Shown here: one piece after another, positions 1 to 8,970 of the stretch | Numbering within the stretch: position 1 is the stretch's first letter | Layout: every line of letters starts with the position of its first letter | Assembly (NCBI RefSeq): GCF_020382885.2 | Contig: NC_058515.1 | Span: forward strand, 11,515,223 to 11,579,222 | Direction of reading: 5' to 3' | Length of the DNA: 64,000 bases | Source of the DNA: Scatophagus argus | Taxonomy: Eukaryota; Chordata; Actinopteri; Scatophagidae | The notes under the pieces: model-generated | Seen by the model: the letters and a program-made list of their open reading frames with translations, nothing else | Databases searched by the model: none | Told to the model about the DNA's origin: nothing | Made by a program: the position numbers and the translations under genes

Positions 1-632
1 TTCTAATGTAATGCACTGGCTGTGCACTACTAAATTGAGAAATAAATTACAAAAATAAATTGAAATAAATTACAAAAGTTTAAAAAAAGAGCGTAGTCCT
101 TCAGTGCCTCATCCTCACCACAGGATGGCAACTGAAACAAAGAAGCTTCAAAAGCCTTCCCAGCCTCTCTGAAGCAGTCATCTCACGCCACATCTTCACT
201 CTTTAACTCTATACTTCGGCAGTACACGTGTCGTTTGAACGTGACAGTCTTGAGGTTGATTTGGGGCCAGGAGCCCGGCTGGATAGACAGATAGTCTTCA
301 TGCTAAACATACTGTTAAATTGTATTTACTGTTTGTCAACCGTACACAACATTATTGACTTTGAATCTTGCTTGCATAACATCAGCTTTCTGGCTAACAG
401 CCGAGTGGACTGTAAATATCTCCTGTTGCAAAGTTGTAACTAAAGTTAATCCTATAAACTGTAATAGTAAACAATGTTTCCATTGCATAGGAACCTTATG
501 GGATGGGAGTGATTGTTCCAGGTATTAGTCAAACCCTCAGGTGTTTCCCTGGAAACAGCTTCTGACTGTAACTTCAACTTTAATTAAAAATTTCAAGTAA
601 TTTAAAATGTATTAAAATATATATTAATGATC
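1..632. other. Gene-free, AT-rich stretch
   Basis: I see no supported gene here. A 71-codon ORF at 228-443 has no recognisable composition, signal peptide or splice context. The sequence is AT-rich, with scattered short A/T runs. Confidence 0.5.
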
Positions 633-824
633 TTATGTTTTTTTTTCTTTCATGGTGTAAGTGGGGTAGTGCCCTTCCAGGGGTCCATAATCATAATCGG
701 TAATGGATACCTCGTCGTCTCTTATGGCGTCGTCTCTTATGTAACATACAGCGTGTAGTTGGATGTCAGAGTCAGTAGTGAGATTTACAACCAGTTCTAG
801 ATGCACTAAGACAAGTAACAGCAA
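633..824 (-). other. Short minus-strand ORF, possible inverted relic of the acidic-repeat family
   Basis: This is a 63-codon minus-strand ORF with no family I recognise. Its middle holds two copies of a five-residue unit (IRDDA then IRDDE), followed by a Tyr/Asp-rich stretch (DYDYGPLEGHYPTY). The DNA of the second unit (plus-strand 711-731) matches the decapeptide unit of the plus-strand gene at 6408-6428 at 17 of 21 positions. The N-terminus is hydrophobic but is not a clean signal peptide. I see no matching promoter, 5' UTR exon or intron around it. It may be a degenerate inverted member of the family at 2-7 kb, or simply chance. Confidence 0.2.
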
Positions 825-1973
825 AAGTTTTTAATTAGAGTTGTTTAGTTTATTATGTTCACCTGTAGAGTTTAATACATTACAATACGATACAATGGCC
901 AGTAAATGGCAATAAATACCATTTTCAAAGTTTAGAAGTGTTGTTACACTTCTAAAAACAAGAGACAATTGAGGCCAGTCTTGGTGTGTCCAAGAGGAAT
1001 TGCTCCCCAAGTTAGTGTATAAAAAAAAAGTACTTTTGGCTGTTAAATACTTGATCATCCATATTGTTCCCGTGTATGGAAGTGAAGGCACACAGCGACA
1101 GATGCCTTGGAGCATTGTTTGTTAATTGACTTCCAAATGTGCTGTAATCCAAACACAAACACAGTGCAAATATACATAGCAGAAACAAAAACCAAATGCT
1201 TTCTGAGTGACACATCAGTCAATTTTCCATACCCTCAGGCCGCAAAGAAAAACTGACGGTTGAAAAACAAATATTTTAAAAACAAGGTGAAAAGCTACAC
1301 TTTGAGTGTCTAAAGGTCAGAACACTTGTCTTGTTGAGATTATGTCACTATAGATCAACATTAATTCAGAAAGGTGGTGGGCAAGCAAGTACATAAGTGA
1401 ATTATATACATGAAAACGTGTTTGACTTTGTGTCGACAATATGGACACATACTCCTGCAATGCCACCCACATGGTCCCAGACATGCCATGGCTCCACCAG
1501 TAAACCTGCAAAGGTAATGAGCAGGCCAAAATATGCTTTGCTCCACCTGAATCTTAGGTTCAGCAGTCATTTCTAGCCTCTATTGCAGTCTTGCCCACAA
1601 CAGCCTTACATTGGCACATGAGAGAGTACTCATCCTAAAAGTCTATTTTTGTGGAAGAAATAAGTCAGGGTGAAAAAGCAGTTAGATCTTATACCTCTTT
1701 CCCTATCATATACGTCAGATGAGGCCCCCCCAACTCTACCATGCATCAGATAATTAGTGCTGTACTTCCATGCAGCTTTAGCGTCATTTTCTTAGCCTGA
1801 CATTTGTAGCCATAAAATTCATATTTAAGACCTACTTTTAAATAAAATTTGCAAGTTGTAATCAACAGTCTGCTTTTGTCCATCTGAAATCAAACCTCAA
1901 ACCTTATCAGTATTGTGCCATGCCAGAGCAGTACCTTACAGTCATAGTGGCAGTATCTAAGGAGGAAAGTCAG
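825..1973. other. Intergenic; one fragment resembling the family's upstream region
   Basis: No gene is supported. A fragment around 1102-1126 (TGCCTTGGAGCATTGTTTG) is almost the same as 2888-2906, which lies about 90 bp upstream of the TATA box of the intact gene at 3 kb. This suggests that upstream sequence of the broken copy survives here. The expected first two exons do not follow it. Confidence 0.4.
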
Positions 1974-2230
1974 ATTTCACCAAAAACGAAGAGGATAAAG
2001 CTGATGGCTCTATAGTGAAAGAGATTCAAGTTGGTGAAGATGGAGAATTTGCTGCCTCCAAAGCTGAAGAGCTGGAATCTTTGGAAGATGAAGAGTCAGA
2101 GACGGACATTTCTGAAGAGCAAGTGCCAGAGGTGGACAATTCTGAAGCAGAAGAGGTTCTGGAAGATGGAGATGATCTGCAGCTTAGAAAATATCATAGA
2201 ATTTCCATTTCCCTTCTTCTCTTCTTTTGA
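1974..2230 (+). pseudogene. Broken copy of the acidic-repeat secreted protein gene (last exon only)
   Basis: This is homologous to the third exon of the two intact genes downstream. It begins after an AG, in the same phase, with a near-identical start (DFTKNEEDK against DSTKNEEVK). It then has an acidic stretch containing ELESLEDEE and one recognisable decapeptide (VPEVDNSEAE). The end (DDLQL) matches the downstream gene at 6 kb, but the normal stop context is displaced by about 40 bases of unrelated pyrimidine-rich sequence, so the frame runs on to a later TGA. No exon 1 or signal-peptide exon is found upstream, and the preceding 240 bases do not resemble intron 2 of the other copies. The acceptor has a poor pyrimidine tract. 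A live gene with rearranged 5' exons cannot be excluded. Confidence 0.6.
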
Positions 2231-2482
2231 TTAAGCTGAGGAGGTTGAATCCCCCATGAAGTCCTGGTGGTATGTCACAGATATACTCAACTTCTTCTCA
2301 TGTTTTTCAAATAATTTACCTGTGAGAAAACCCTGCATAGTGACTCCAAGCCACAACATTTATTTAAAAAGATATTTGGGGACAGGTACATAACATGGTG
2401 CATATGTGTCATCTTCTATCCAGTGATAATAGGCTTTGTCTTGTCTAAGAAACATCTGTTTATGTGCTCAAATGTTATTGAA
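2231..2482 (+). other. 3'-UTR homology of the broken copy
   Basis: This stretch aligns with the 3' UTRs of both intact genes, for example the shared GATAATAGGCT and TGTGCTCAAATGTTA blocks and the AACAGAATTAGT block. The homology stops abruptly where the SINE at 2483 begins, so the polyadenylation region of this copy has been replaced or displaced. Confidence 0.65.
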
Positions 2483-2685
2483 AACAGAATTAGTGGTCCC
2501 ACACACACAATCTTTTCAATGCTCAGCCACTCACTCACACACTAATGGAGCAACCATTGGTTCGATTGAATTGAATTAGGATTGAGTATCTTGCCCAGTA
2601 ACCAGAGACCAACGAACCTTCTGATTAGTGGACAACCTGCTCTACCTCCAAAGCCACAGTCACACCTTTGCTAGCGAGTCACTCA
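2483..2685 (-). mobile_element. tRNA-derived SINE (old, minus strand)
   Basis: Read on the minus strand, this shows the order typical of fish tRNA-headed SINEs. A GGAGGTAGAGCAGGTTGTCC head comes first, then AATCAGAAGGTTCG (degenerate box B), then GGGCAAGATACTCAATCC, then a GTGTGTGAGTG stretch. It interrupts the 3'-UTR homology of the broken acidic-repeat gene. The copy is diverged, and its ends are approximate. Confidence 0.7.
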
Positions 2686-2980
2686 GTTCATCAGCAAATT
2701 TGCCCAAGCCTCAGGGCATGGGTCAAAACAGAATGATTTTAACTGCTTTAAGGTGTTGAATTTTGTAATATGATAGTAATTGCGGTCTAAAAATCGTGTT
2801 GAATGTTGATTTACTTGAAAACCGATTACTTTTTCCGCTTGCCCCAGGAACAGTGTGTCTCTGCGTTGAAATTGCCCTATATCATCTGCCTTGGAGCATT
2901 GTTTTTCAAACAACAAAATGTGTGGAAACTTCTCATTGGTTGAGCTTTGTAACTGAACAAATATTCTTCCCTCAAAAGAG

Positions 2981-2988
2981 TATATATT
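2981..2988 (+). promoter_or_regulatory. TATA box of acidic-repeat gene A
   Basis: TATATATT lies about 30 bases upstream of a block (CATCAGTTAGAAAGTCAGAA) that is conserved word for word upstream of the second gene at 5.8 kb. This places transcription start near 3010. Confidence 0.6.
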
Positions 2989-3180
2989 TGAAGTCCATCA
3001 GTTAGAAAGTCAGAATCCTCCTGGTTCGAGTTGAAGCCCTTTGTTCCACAGAGCTACCACAAGCTGAAGGTGAGTACAGTACTTTTGTTTGACTCACCAG
3101 ACCCCACAGAATCAGGAGCTAAATATTCACAAGACCATTTGGTTGCATTTTTTCAAAGTTTTTCTGATTTCTTTCAGAAA

Positions 3181-4080
3181 ATGAAGATCCAGATTGTGCT
3201 TCTGGCCCTTGCTTTTTTGGCTGTGATCAGTGCTGCGCCAGCACCAAACAAAGGTAATAGATGATAAAATCTGATGTTGTATGTAGTTTTTATAATATTT
3301 GAAGTTTCGTGGTATGTACAGCTGATGTGCCTCATGTATTGATGCAGTGTCTTAACATGTTAGGTCATCAATACTTCCAATAATTTTTATGTAGGACCAC
3401 AAAACCTGCCGAGTACTTTGTCTAAATGGACAATTGTTTGAGTACATATTCTTTATTAAAGGATGCAATTATATGTCCTTCTAACTCCCATGATTTCAGA
3501 TTCCACCAAAAATGAAGAGGTTAAAGTTGAAGAGTTGCCCTCTTCCCTAGAAAAAGAGCTAGAATCTTTGGAAGTGCCAGAGATGGATGTTTCTGAAGAG
3601 GATGTGCCAGAGCTGGACATTTCCGAAGAGGATGTGCCAGAGCTGGACGTTTCCGAAAAGGATGTGCCAGAGCTGGAAATTCCCGAAGAGGATGTGCCAG
3701 AGCTGGACGTCTCCGAAGAGGATGTGCCAGAGCTGGACGTTTCTGAAGAAGACTTGCCAGAGGTGGACGTTTCCGAAGATGATGTGCCAGAGCTGGACGT
3801 TTCTGAAGAAGACTTGCCAGAGGTGGACGTTTCCGAAGATGATGTGCCAGAGCTGGACGTTTCTGAAGAAGACTTGCCAGAGGTGGACGTTTCCGAAGAG
3901 GATGTGCCAGAGCTGGACGTTTCTGAAGAAGACTTGCCAGAGGTGGACGTTTCTGAAGAAGACTTGCCAGAGGTGGATGTTTCCGAAAAGGATTTGCCAG
4001 AGCTGGACGTTTCCGAAGATGATGTGCCAGAGGTGGACGGTGTTGAAGATAGTATCACTCTTGAAGTTGAGAGCCTGTAA
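3181..4080 (+). CDS. Putative secreted acidic decapeptide-repeat protein A (217 aa, 3 exons)
   Basis: I do not recognise a named family. The model is a non-coding exon about 3010-3069, exon 2 at 3178-3253 (coding from 3181) and exon 3 at 3500-4080, with GT-AG introns; the coding intron is phase 1. Residues 1-18 (MKIQIVLLALAFLAVISA) form a clear signal peptide, with cleavage likely before AAPAP. After a Lys/Glu linker, about 16 tandem copies of a 10-residue unit (consensus VPELDVSEED, alternating with LPEVDVSEDD) fill nearly all of exon 3. The mature protein is extremely acidic with no cysteine, which suggests an extracellular, disordered, cation-binding protein; Ser in SEE/SED contexts could be Fam20C-type phosphosites. 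Identical 60-base rows near 3721-3900 point to recent repeat expansion. The leader-exon layout resembles SCPP genes, but SCPP introns are phase 0. Confidence 0.7.
3590..4042 (+). repeat. Coding minisatellite, 30-bp unit
   Basis: About 15 tandem 30-base units (GATGTGCCAGAGCTGGACGT plus ten more) lie inside exon 3 of gene A. Units pair into a 60-base higher-order repeat that is identical at 3721-3780 and 3781-3840 and nearly identical in the next two rows. Because the period is a multiple of three, the other frames and the opposite strand also stay open. Confidence 0.95.
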
Positions 4081-4506
4081 GATACGTTTTCAAAGAAGAA
4101 TAGATTATGGAAGTCTTCTCATATTTTTCAAATAATTAATTTGTGAAAAAAAGCCTGCATAGTGACTCAAGCCACAACATTTATTCAAAAAGATTTTAGT
4201 ATATACAATGTGACCCTACCCTACCTTATGTTACAGTGAGTGTCATATTCTGTCAATATTCTGGAGTGATAATAGGCTCTTGTCCTGTTTGAGCAGCATA
4301 TGTTTGTGGGCTCAAATGTTAAAGAAGACAGAATTAGTAGCTAAAGCCACTGTATCTGACTGACCATCTCACAGAAAATCTCAGAAAATAAAAATGTAAG
4401 GCAACATTTAAGCTTATATGTTGTTTATATTGTCGTCTGTATCTTTGTATCTGTATCTGCTCTTCCTCTCTAGCTCTCCTGCTGACATGATCATGATACT
4501 GTATAC

Positions 4507-4512
4507 AATAAA
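4507..4512 (+). terminator. Polyadenylation signal of acidic-repeat gene A
   Basis: AATAAA lies 427 bases after the stop codon. The same position relative to the stop (GCATGCAATAAA) is used in the sister gene, which supports both. Confidence 0.65.
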
Positions 4513-4534
4513 TAGTGTTTTGGCATCCAAACCA

Positions 4535-5012
4535 GCTGGGTTGTTGTTTTGCAATGATCAGATCAAGTAAAAGCTTTTGACAGCATAAGAATAGGCAGTC
4601 TTAGTGTAGCATACCCTCCGAAAGATGGTAAGAGACTCGACTGATGGTTTTAAGGTTTATTGCTGATCCATAAACCAGCTCTATGAACCAACGTGAGAAC
4701 TGACAAAACAAACAAAAAACAAAACGATCACATCTCCGTTTCCACCTCTGTCCACAATAAACGGCTAACAATCACAGTACTTGTCAATCAGAGAGTTTAC
4801 ATATTTAGTGTATATACATGCATAACAAATGATCAATTAATTCAGTAATAATTATAAGTACAACGCACACCAACCTTGTGCCTCCACGGGGGGTTGCCAT
4901 AATCGTTTGCCATTAATTCCTTCCTATCCAAGCGGCCTTTTGGTTTCCCCAGCAACGCAACACAAGGAGCCAGTGCGCATCAGTGAATTTCAAAATAAAA
5001 TCTCTCTATTCA
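4535..5012. other. Intergenic between tandem copies
   Basis: I see no gene. The sequence is AT-rich and includes A-rich tracts near 4705-4720. Confidence 0.5.
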
Positions 5013-5272
5013 GTCGTGGATCAGCAGTTAGGGTGTCGGACCCGTAACCGGTGGATCGCTGGTTCGATTCCCCGTACCGGTGTCCATGGCTGAGGTACCC
5101 TTGAGCAAGGTACCTAACCCCCACTGCTCCCCGGGCGCTGCACGCGGTCGCCCACTGCCCCGGGTTTGCTGTGTGTGTGTGCACGTCACTTGGGTGGGTT
5201 AAATGCAGAGCACAAATTTCGTTGGAGTGAGTTCCCTCCAATGACAAAATATGTCACTTTCATCTTTCATCT
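5013..5272 (+). mobile_element. tRNA-derived SINE (well preserved)
   Basis: The element has a tRNA-like head with a box A-like CAGCAGTTAGGGTGTCGG and an intact box B GGTTCGATTCC at 5061-5071. The conserved fish SINE body follows (CCTTGAGCAAGGTACCTAAC, then CACTGCTCCCCGGGCGCTGC). The tail is a short repeat (TTTCATC twice). It sits between the two intact acidic-repeat genes, so it inserted after, or separately from, the duplication. I do not assign a subfamily. Confidence 0.85.
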
Positions 5273-5828
5273 TATTTACAAAATGGAACCATTAATGCAT
5301 TAACGGGCGTAACATATCATTACATTTATTACATACAGTTTTTATTATTAAAAGAAACCCAACTCATCAAATTTATACATGTAAGGATATCATGTTAAAA
5401 GCATATAAAGCAGATATTTCATTTTGGGATTAACCTATCAACAATGCACACACCTTCTGGTGGACAAAACAAGAAACAGCAAATACAAAACAAAAGAAAT
5501 GGGTTTGCTATACTTAGCATTTTTAGGTTTTTTTACTCTTTGTGTGTTTTGAATGTTTATTATCCTGACAGCATGTGGTTTCTGTCACCAGAGTAAAAAC
5601 AAAACCTTCACCCAACTTCAGTATTTATTCACAGGATCTCACTTAGAAATCAGGAGATATTCCGTTTACACTGAAAACAAGTCCAACTAGAATTTGGATT
5701 TAAATATGATTATTACACTTGGCCAGATCTTCTGTTTTCATTGTGCTTCAGAGTGTTTTTCCACTGAATACCAAGCCGTGGAACGTTTTCATTGGATGAG
5801 CTTTGTTGGTGAACGTGCCCCTAATAAA
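5273..5828. other. Upstream region of acidic-repeat gene B
   Basis: No gene is seen. From about 5740 the sequence begins to resemble the upstream region of gene A (for example the CATTGG-TGAGCTTTGT block just before the TATA box in both). Confidence 0.45.
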
Positions 5829-5834
5829 TATAAA
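5829..5834 (+). promoter_or_regulatory. TATA box of acidic-repeat gene B
   Basis: TATAAA lies in the same position as the TATA element of gene A, followed by the conserved GGTCCATCAGTTAGAAAGTC block. Transcription start is expected near 5855. Confidence 0.65.
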
Positions 5835-6020
5835 TTTGAGGTCCATCAGTTAGAAAGTCAGAATCCTCCTGGTTCGAGTTGAAGCCCTTTGTTCCACAGA
5901 GCTACCACAAGTTGAAGGTGAGTACAGTATTTTTGTTTGACTCACCAGACCCCACAGAATCAGGGGCTGAATATTCACAAGACCATTTGATTGTGAAGTT
6001 TTTCCGATTTGTTTTAGAAA

Positions 6021-6560
6021 ATGAAGATCCAGATTGTGCTGTTGCTCTTTGGTTTTGTGGCTGTGATCAGTGCCAGACGAAGCTCAGACGATGATGTGGG
6101 AGTCAATGGTAATAGATGATAAAATCTGATGTTGGATGTGGTTTTTATGATATTTGAAGTTTCATGGTATGTGCTGCAGATGTGCCTCATGTATTGATGC
6201 AGTGTCTTAACATGTTAGGTCATCAATGCTTCCAATATTTTTTATGTAGGACCACAAAACCTGCCGAGTTCTTTGTCTAAATGGACGATTGTTTGAGTAC
6301 ACATTCTTTATTAAAGGATGCAATTACATGTCCTTCTTACTCCCACAGACGCTAACGCTGATGACACAAATTATGAGGATACTGAAGATGAAGAAGACCC
6401 TGAAATGGACGCCTTCAGAGATGATGAGCCGCAAATGGACGCCTTCAGAGATGATGAGACGCAAATGGACGCCTTCAGAGATGATGGTCAGCTTATGGAC
6501 AGGTCTGGAGAGGAACATCCAGGGATGCACGATGATGATCTGCAGCTTGATGCTGAATAA
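6021..6560 (+). CDS. Putative secreted acidic decapeptide-repeat protein B (99 aa, 3 exons)
   Basis: This is a tandem sister of gene A. The non-coding exon ends at 5917, exon 2 is 6018-6108 (coding from 6021) and exon 3 is 6349-6560, again with a phase-1 coding intron. The signal peptide starts with the same eight residues (MKIQIVLL) and ends near VISA. The mature part starts RRSSDDDVG, is very acidic, and has three to four 10-residue units of the type PQMDAFRDDE. These align with the units of gene A as P-[EQ]-[LM]-D-x-x-x-[ED]-D. The C-terminus is DDDLQLDAE, shared with the broken copy. The protein is less than half the length of A because it has far fewer repeats. Introns and UTRs are nearly identical to A, while exon 3 is not. 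The function is unknown; an extracellular cation- or mineral-binding role is only inferred from composition. Confidence 0.7.
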
Positions 6561-6978
6561 GCTGAGGAGGCTGAATCCCTCATGAAGTCCTGCCAGTATG
6601 TCACAAATATACTTAACTTCTTCTCATATTTTTCAAATAATTAATTTGTGAAAAAAAGCCTGCACACTATCTCCAAGCCACAACATTTATTCAAAAAGAT
6701 GTTTGGGGACAGGTACATCATGGTACATCAGTGAGCCATATGTGTCATATTCTCTCCAGTGATAATAGGCTCTTGTCCTGTCTGAGCAACATCTGTTTAT
6801 GTGCTCAAATGTTAATGAAAACAGAATTAGTAGCTAAAGCCACTGTATCTGACTGACCATCCCACAGAGACCATCCCACAGAGAAAACGTAATTCAACAT
6901 TTAAGCTCATATGTTGTCATCTGGATCTTCACTTGTATCTGTAACTGCTCTTCCTCTAATGCTCTTGTTACTGCATGC

Positions 6979-6984
6979 AATAAA
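6979..6984 (+). terminator. Polyadenylation signal of acidic-repeat gene B
   Basis: AATAAA lies 419 bases after the stop, in a context (GCATGCAATAAACC) matching that of gene A. Confidence 0.65.
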
Positions 6985-6999
6985 CCACAATTCAGCATC

Positions 7000-7640
7000 A
7001 AAACCAACTGAGTCATTTTATTACTTTTATTTTATTATAGTATGTGGTTTCTTTGCTAGAGGCCCCTCAGTTAAACCACACGTAAGTCGTGTGGGATCAT
7101 ACGAGCCGTTACCTTTATCGTTTAACAGCTTCATGTTGAAAACTTCCTTCCTCAATCTCTAGCTCTCCTTCAAGTTACAACCACAGACAAACAATTAAAA
7201 ACAACAACAACAACAAAAAAGCAAAGCAAACTAAGAAATATCTTCATCAATTGGACAACACTTGTGCAGCATTTGGGAAACACACTGTAAACACACACAA
7301 CGCAGCACATCCCAGAAAAGCAATGCAAGTGTTGGGTTTGCTTGTTGCTACAGTTTGTGACTCATGAAGTTACTGAAGAAGAGCTTTCTTTTTTTTTACT
7401 TTTAAAAATTTTTTTTTCTTTATTGACATTAACTAAGAACATGAGATCATCATGAGTGTTACGGTTAAGATCGAAGTATTTTTATACGCATGTTTACGTC
7501 ATGGTACAATGTCATGCCATTCACAGTGCATACACAATCCATTTTTCCCAGCGATCAGTACATTTCTCCAACCAAAGTCTTAAAACAAACGTAAGTCTCC
7601 ATACAGTAACTTCCTTGGATGATCCCGTGCCACTGGACCA
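7000..7640. other. Gene-free stretch
   Basis: No gene is seen. The stretch includes a small inverted repeat (CCACACGTAAGTCGTGTGG near 7076), an (AAC)n patch near 7200 and T-rich runs near 7390-7420. Confidence 0.5.
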
Positions 7641-8970
7641 ATGTTGGAGGATCTAGTTATGACCATTTCCTATCGCCCCATAGCCCTCACATCTGTGGTG
7701 ATGAAATGTTTTGAGAAGCTGGTCAAAACATTCATCACCCCTCTGCCCCCCACCCTGAATCCCCTACAGTTTGCATACCGCCCAGACAGATCCACAGACG
7801 ACGCCATAACCTTCCTGCTGCACAAGACACTTTCCCACGCAGACACTAGGATGGGGAACTATGTGAGAGTGCTGTTTGTGGACTACAGCTTAGCATTCAA
7901 TACCATGGTCCCCTCCAGGCTGCTCACTAAGCTGTGTGATCTTGGACTGAACTCCTCCCTGTGCAGGTGGATCCACAGCTTCCTTACTAGCAGACAACAG
8001 GTGGTACGTGTGGGCCCCTATAGCTCATCCCCCCCTCACCCTCAACACGTGTGCTGAGTCCCCTGCTGTACTCCCTGTACACACATGACTGTGTCCACAT
8101 CAGACAGCAACATCATAAAGTTTGCTGACGACACAGCCATCGTGGGGTTAATCTCCCACAACAAGGAGGAGGCCTGCAGGAAGGAGGTCACCCACCTGGA
8201 GAGCTGGTGCCAGGAGAATAACCTCCTGCTGAACGTCAGCAAAACCAAGGAGCTGATTGTGGACTACAGGAGGAAGCAGCAACTGAAGGACATCCGTCCA
8301 CTCTGCATCGGCGGGTCTGAGGTGAAGAGGGTGGACAGTCTTAAATACCTCGGTGTGACCATCACACGGGACCTGTCCTGGTCACTGCACATTAACAGGA
8401 CTGTTAAGAAGGCCAGGCAGCGCCTGTTCCACCTCAGACGCCTCAGAGACTTCAGGCTCCCCCTCAAGGTGCTCAGGAACTTTTACACCTGCACCACTGA
8501 GAGCATCTTGAGTAGGAGCATCACCACATGGATGGGCAGCTGCACAAAGCAGGACCTCTCGGCCTTTAGGAGGGTAGTCAATCAGAACAACTCTACCCGA
8601 CCTGCAGGACATTTACATCAAACGACGCAGGTCGAGAGCTGAGAAGATCCTCAGGCAGCCCCATCACCCCGGACACTCACTCTTCTCCCTGTTGCCATCA
8701 GGCCGTCGGTTCCGCTGCCTGAGAACCAACACGGAGAGGATGAGGAAAAGCTTCTTCCCCCCTGTCTGCTCAACAGTGAGCGTTAATCTGGACAATCCTA
8801 CTCACACCTGCACTACATGTAAATACTATTCATGTAAATACTGCACATTTTCACTTTTTTAATTTTATTTTTTTTTTATAAGCGTTTGAAAAAAGCGTTT
8901 GGTAGCAGGGACATAAAGAATTTCACTGCACATTGTACAGTGTATGATTGTGTGTGTGACAAATAAACCC
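7641..8970 (+). mobile_element. 5'-truncated L2-clade non-LTR retrotransposon (reverse transcriptase part)
   Basis: Two ORF pieces (7641-8057 and 8085-8642) cover the middle and end of a LINE reverse transcriptase. Visible motifs are [19 protein letters not shown], the [15 protein letters not shown] block, [12 protein letters not shown] and the catalytic FADDTA near 8130, followed by the thumb region (LLLNVSKTKELIVDYR and SLKYLGVTITRDLSW). The frame shifts between the pieces and again near 8590, so the element is dead. The endonuclease domain is missing. The 3' UTR runs to about 8970 (CAAATAAACCCATCTTGTATC). This order and the short 3' tail fit the L2/Maui type common in fish. Confidence 0.9.

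Noticed and set aside
213-250. U6 snRNA-like start (ACTTCGGCAGTACACGTG then GAACGTGACAG)
   Set aside because: Only the first 35 bases resemble U6; the rest does not follow it, and no complete gene or promoter elements are seen.
3590-4042. CRISPR-like regular repeats
   Set aside because: The 30-base units are directly adjacent without spacers and lie in a eukaryotic coding exon.
3456-4058. A 200-codon antisense ORF rich in Ser, Thr and Gly repeats opposite gene A
   Set aside because: It is the mirror of the 30-base coding minisatellite, whose period keeps several frames open. It has no signal peptide, splice sites or promoter of its own.
3587-4135. A 182-codon ORF in another plus frame with Trp/Cys/Lys repeats
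   Set aside because: Same artefact of the repeat period; the true frame has the signal-peptide exon, correct phase and a stop matching the sister gene.
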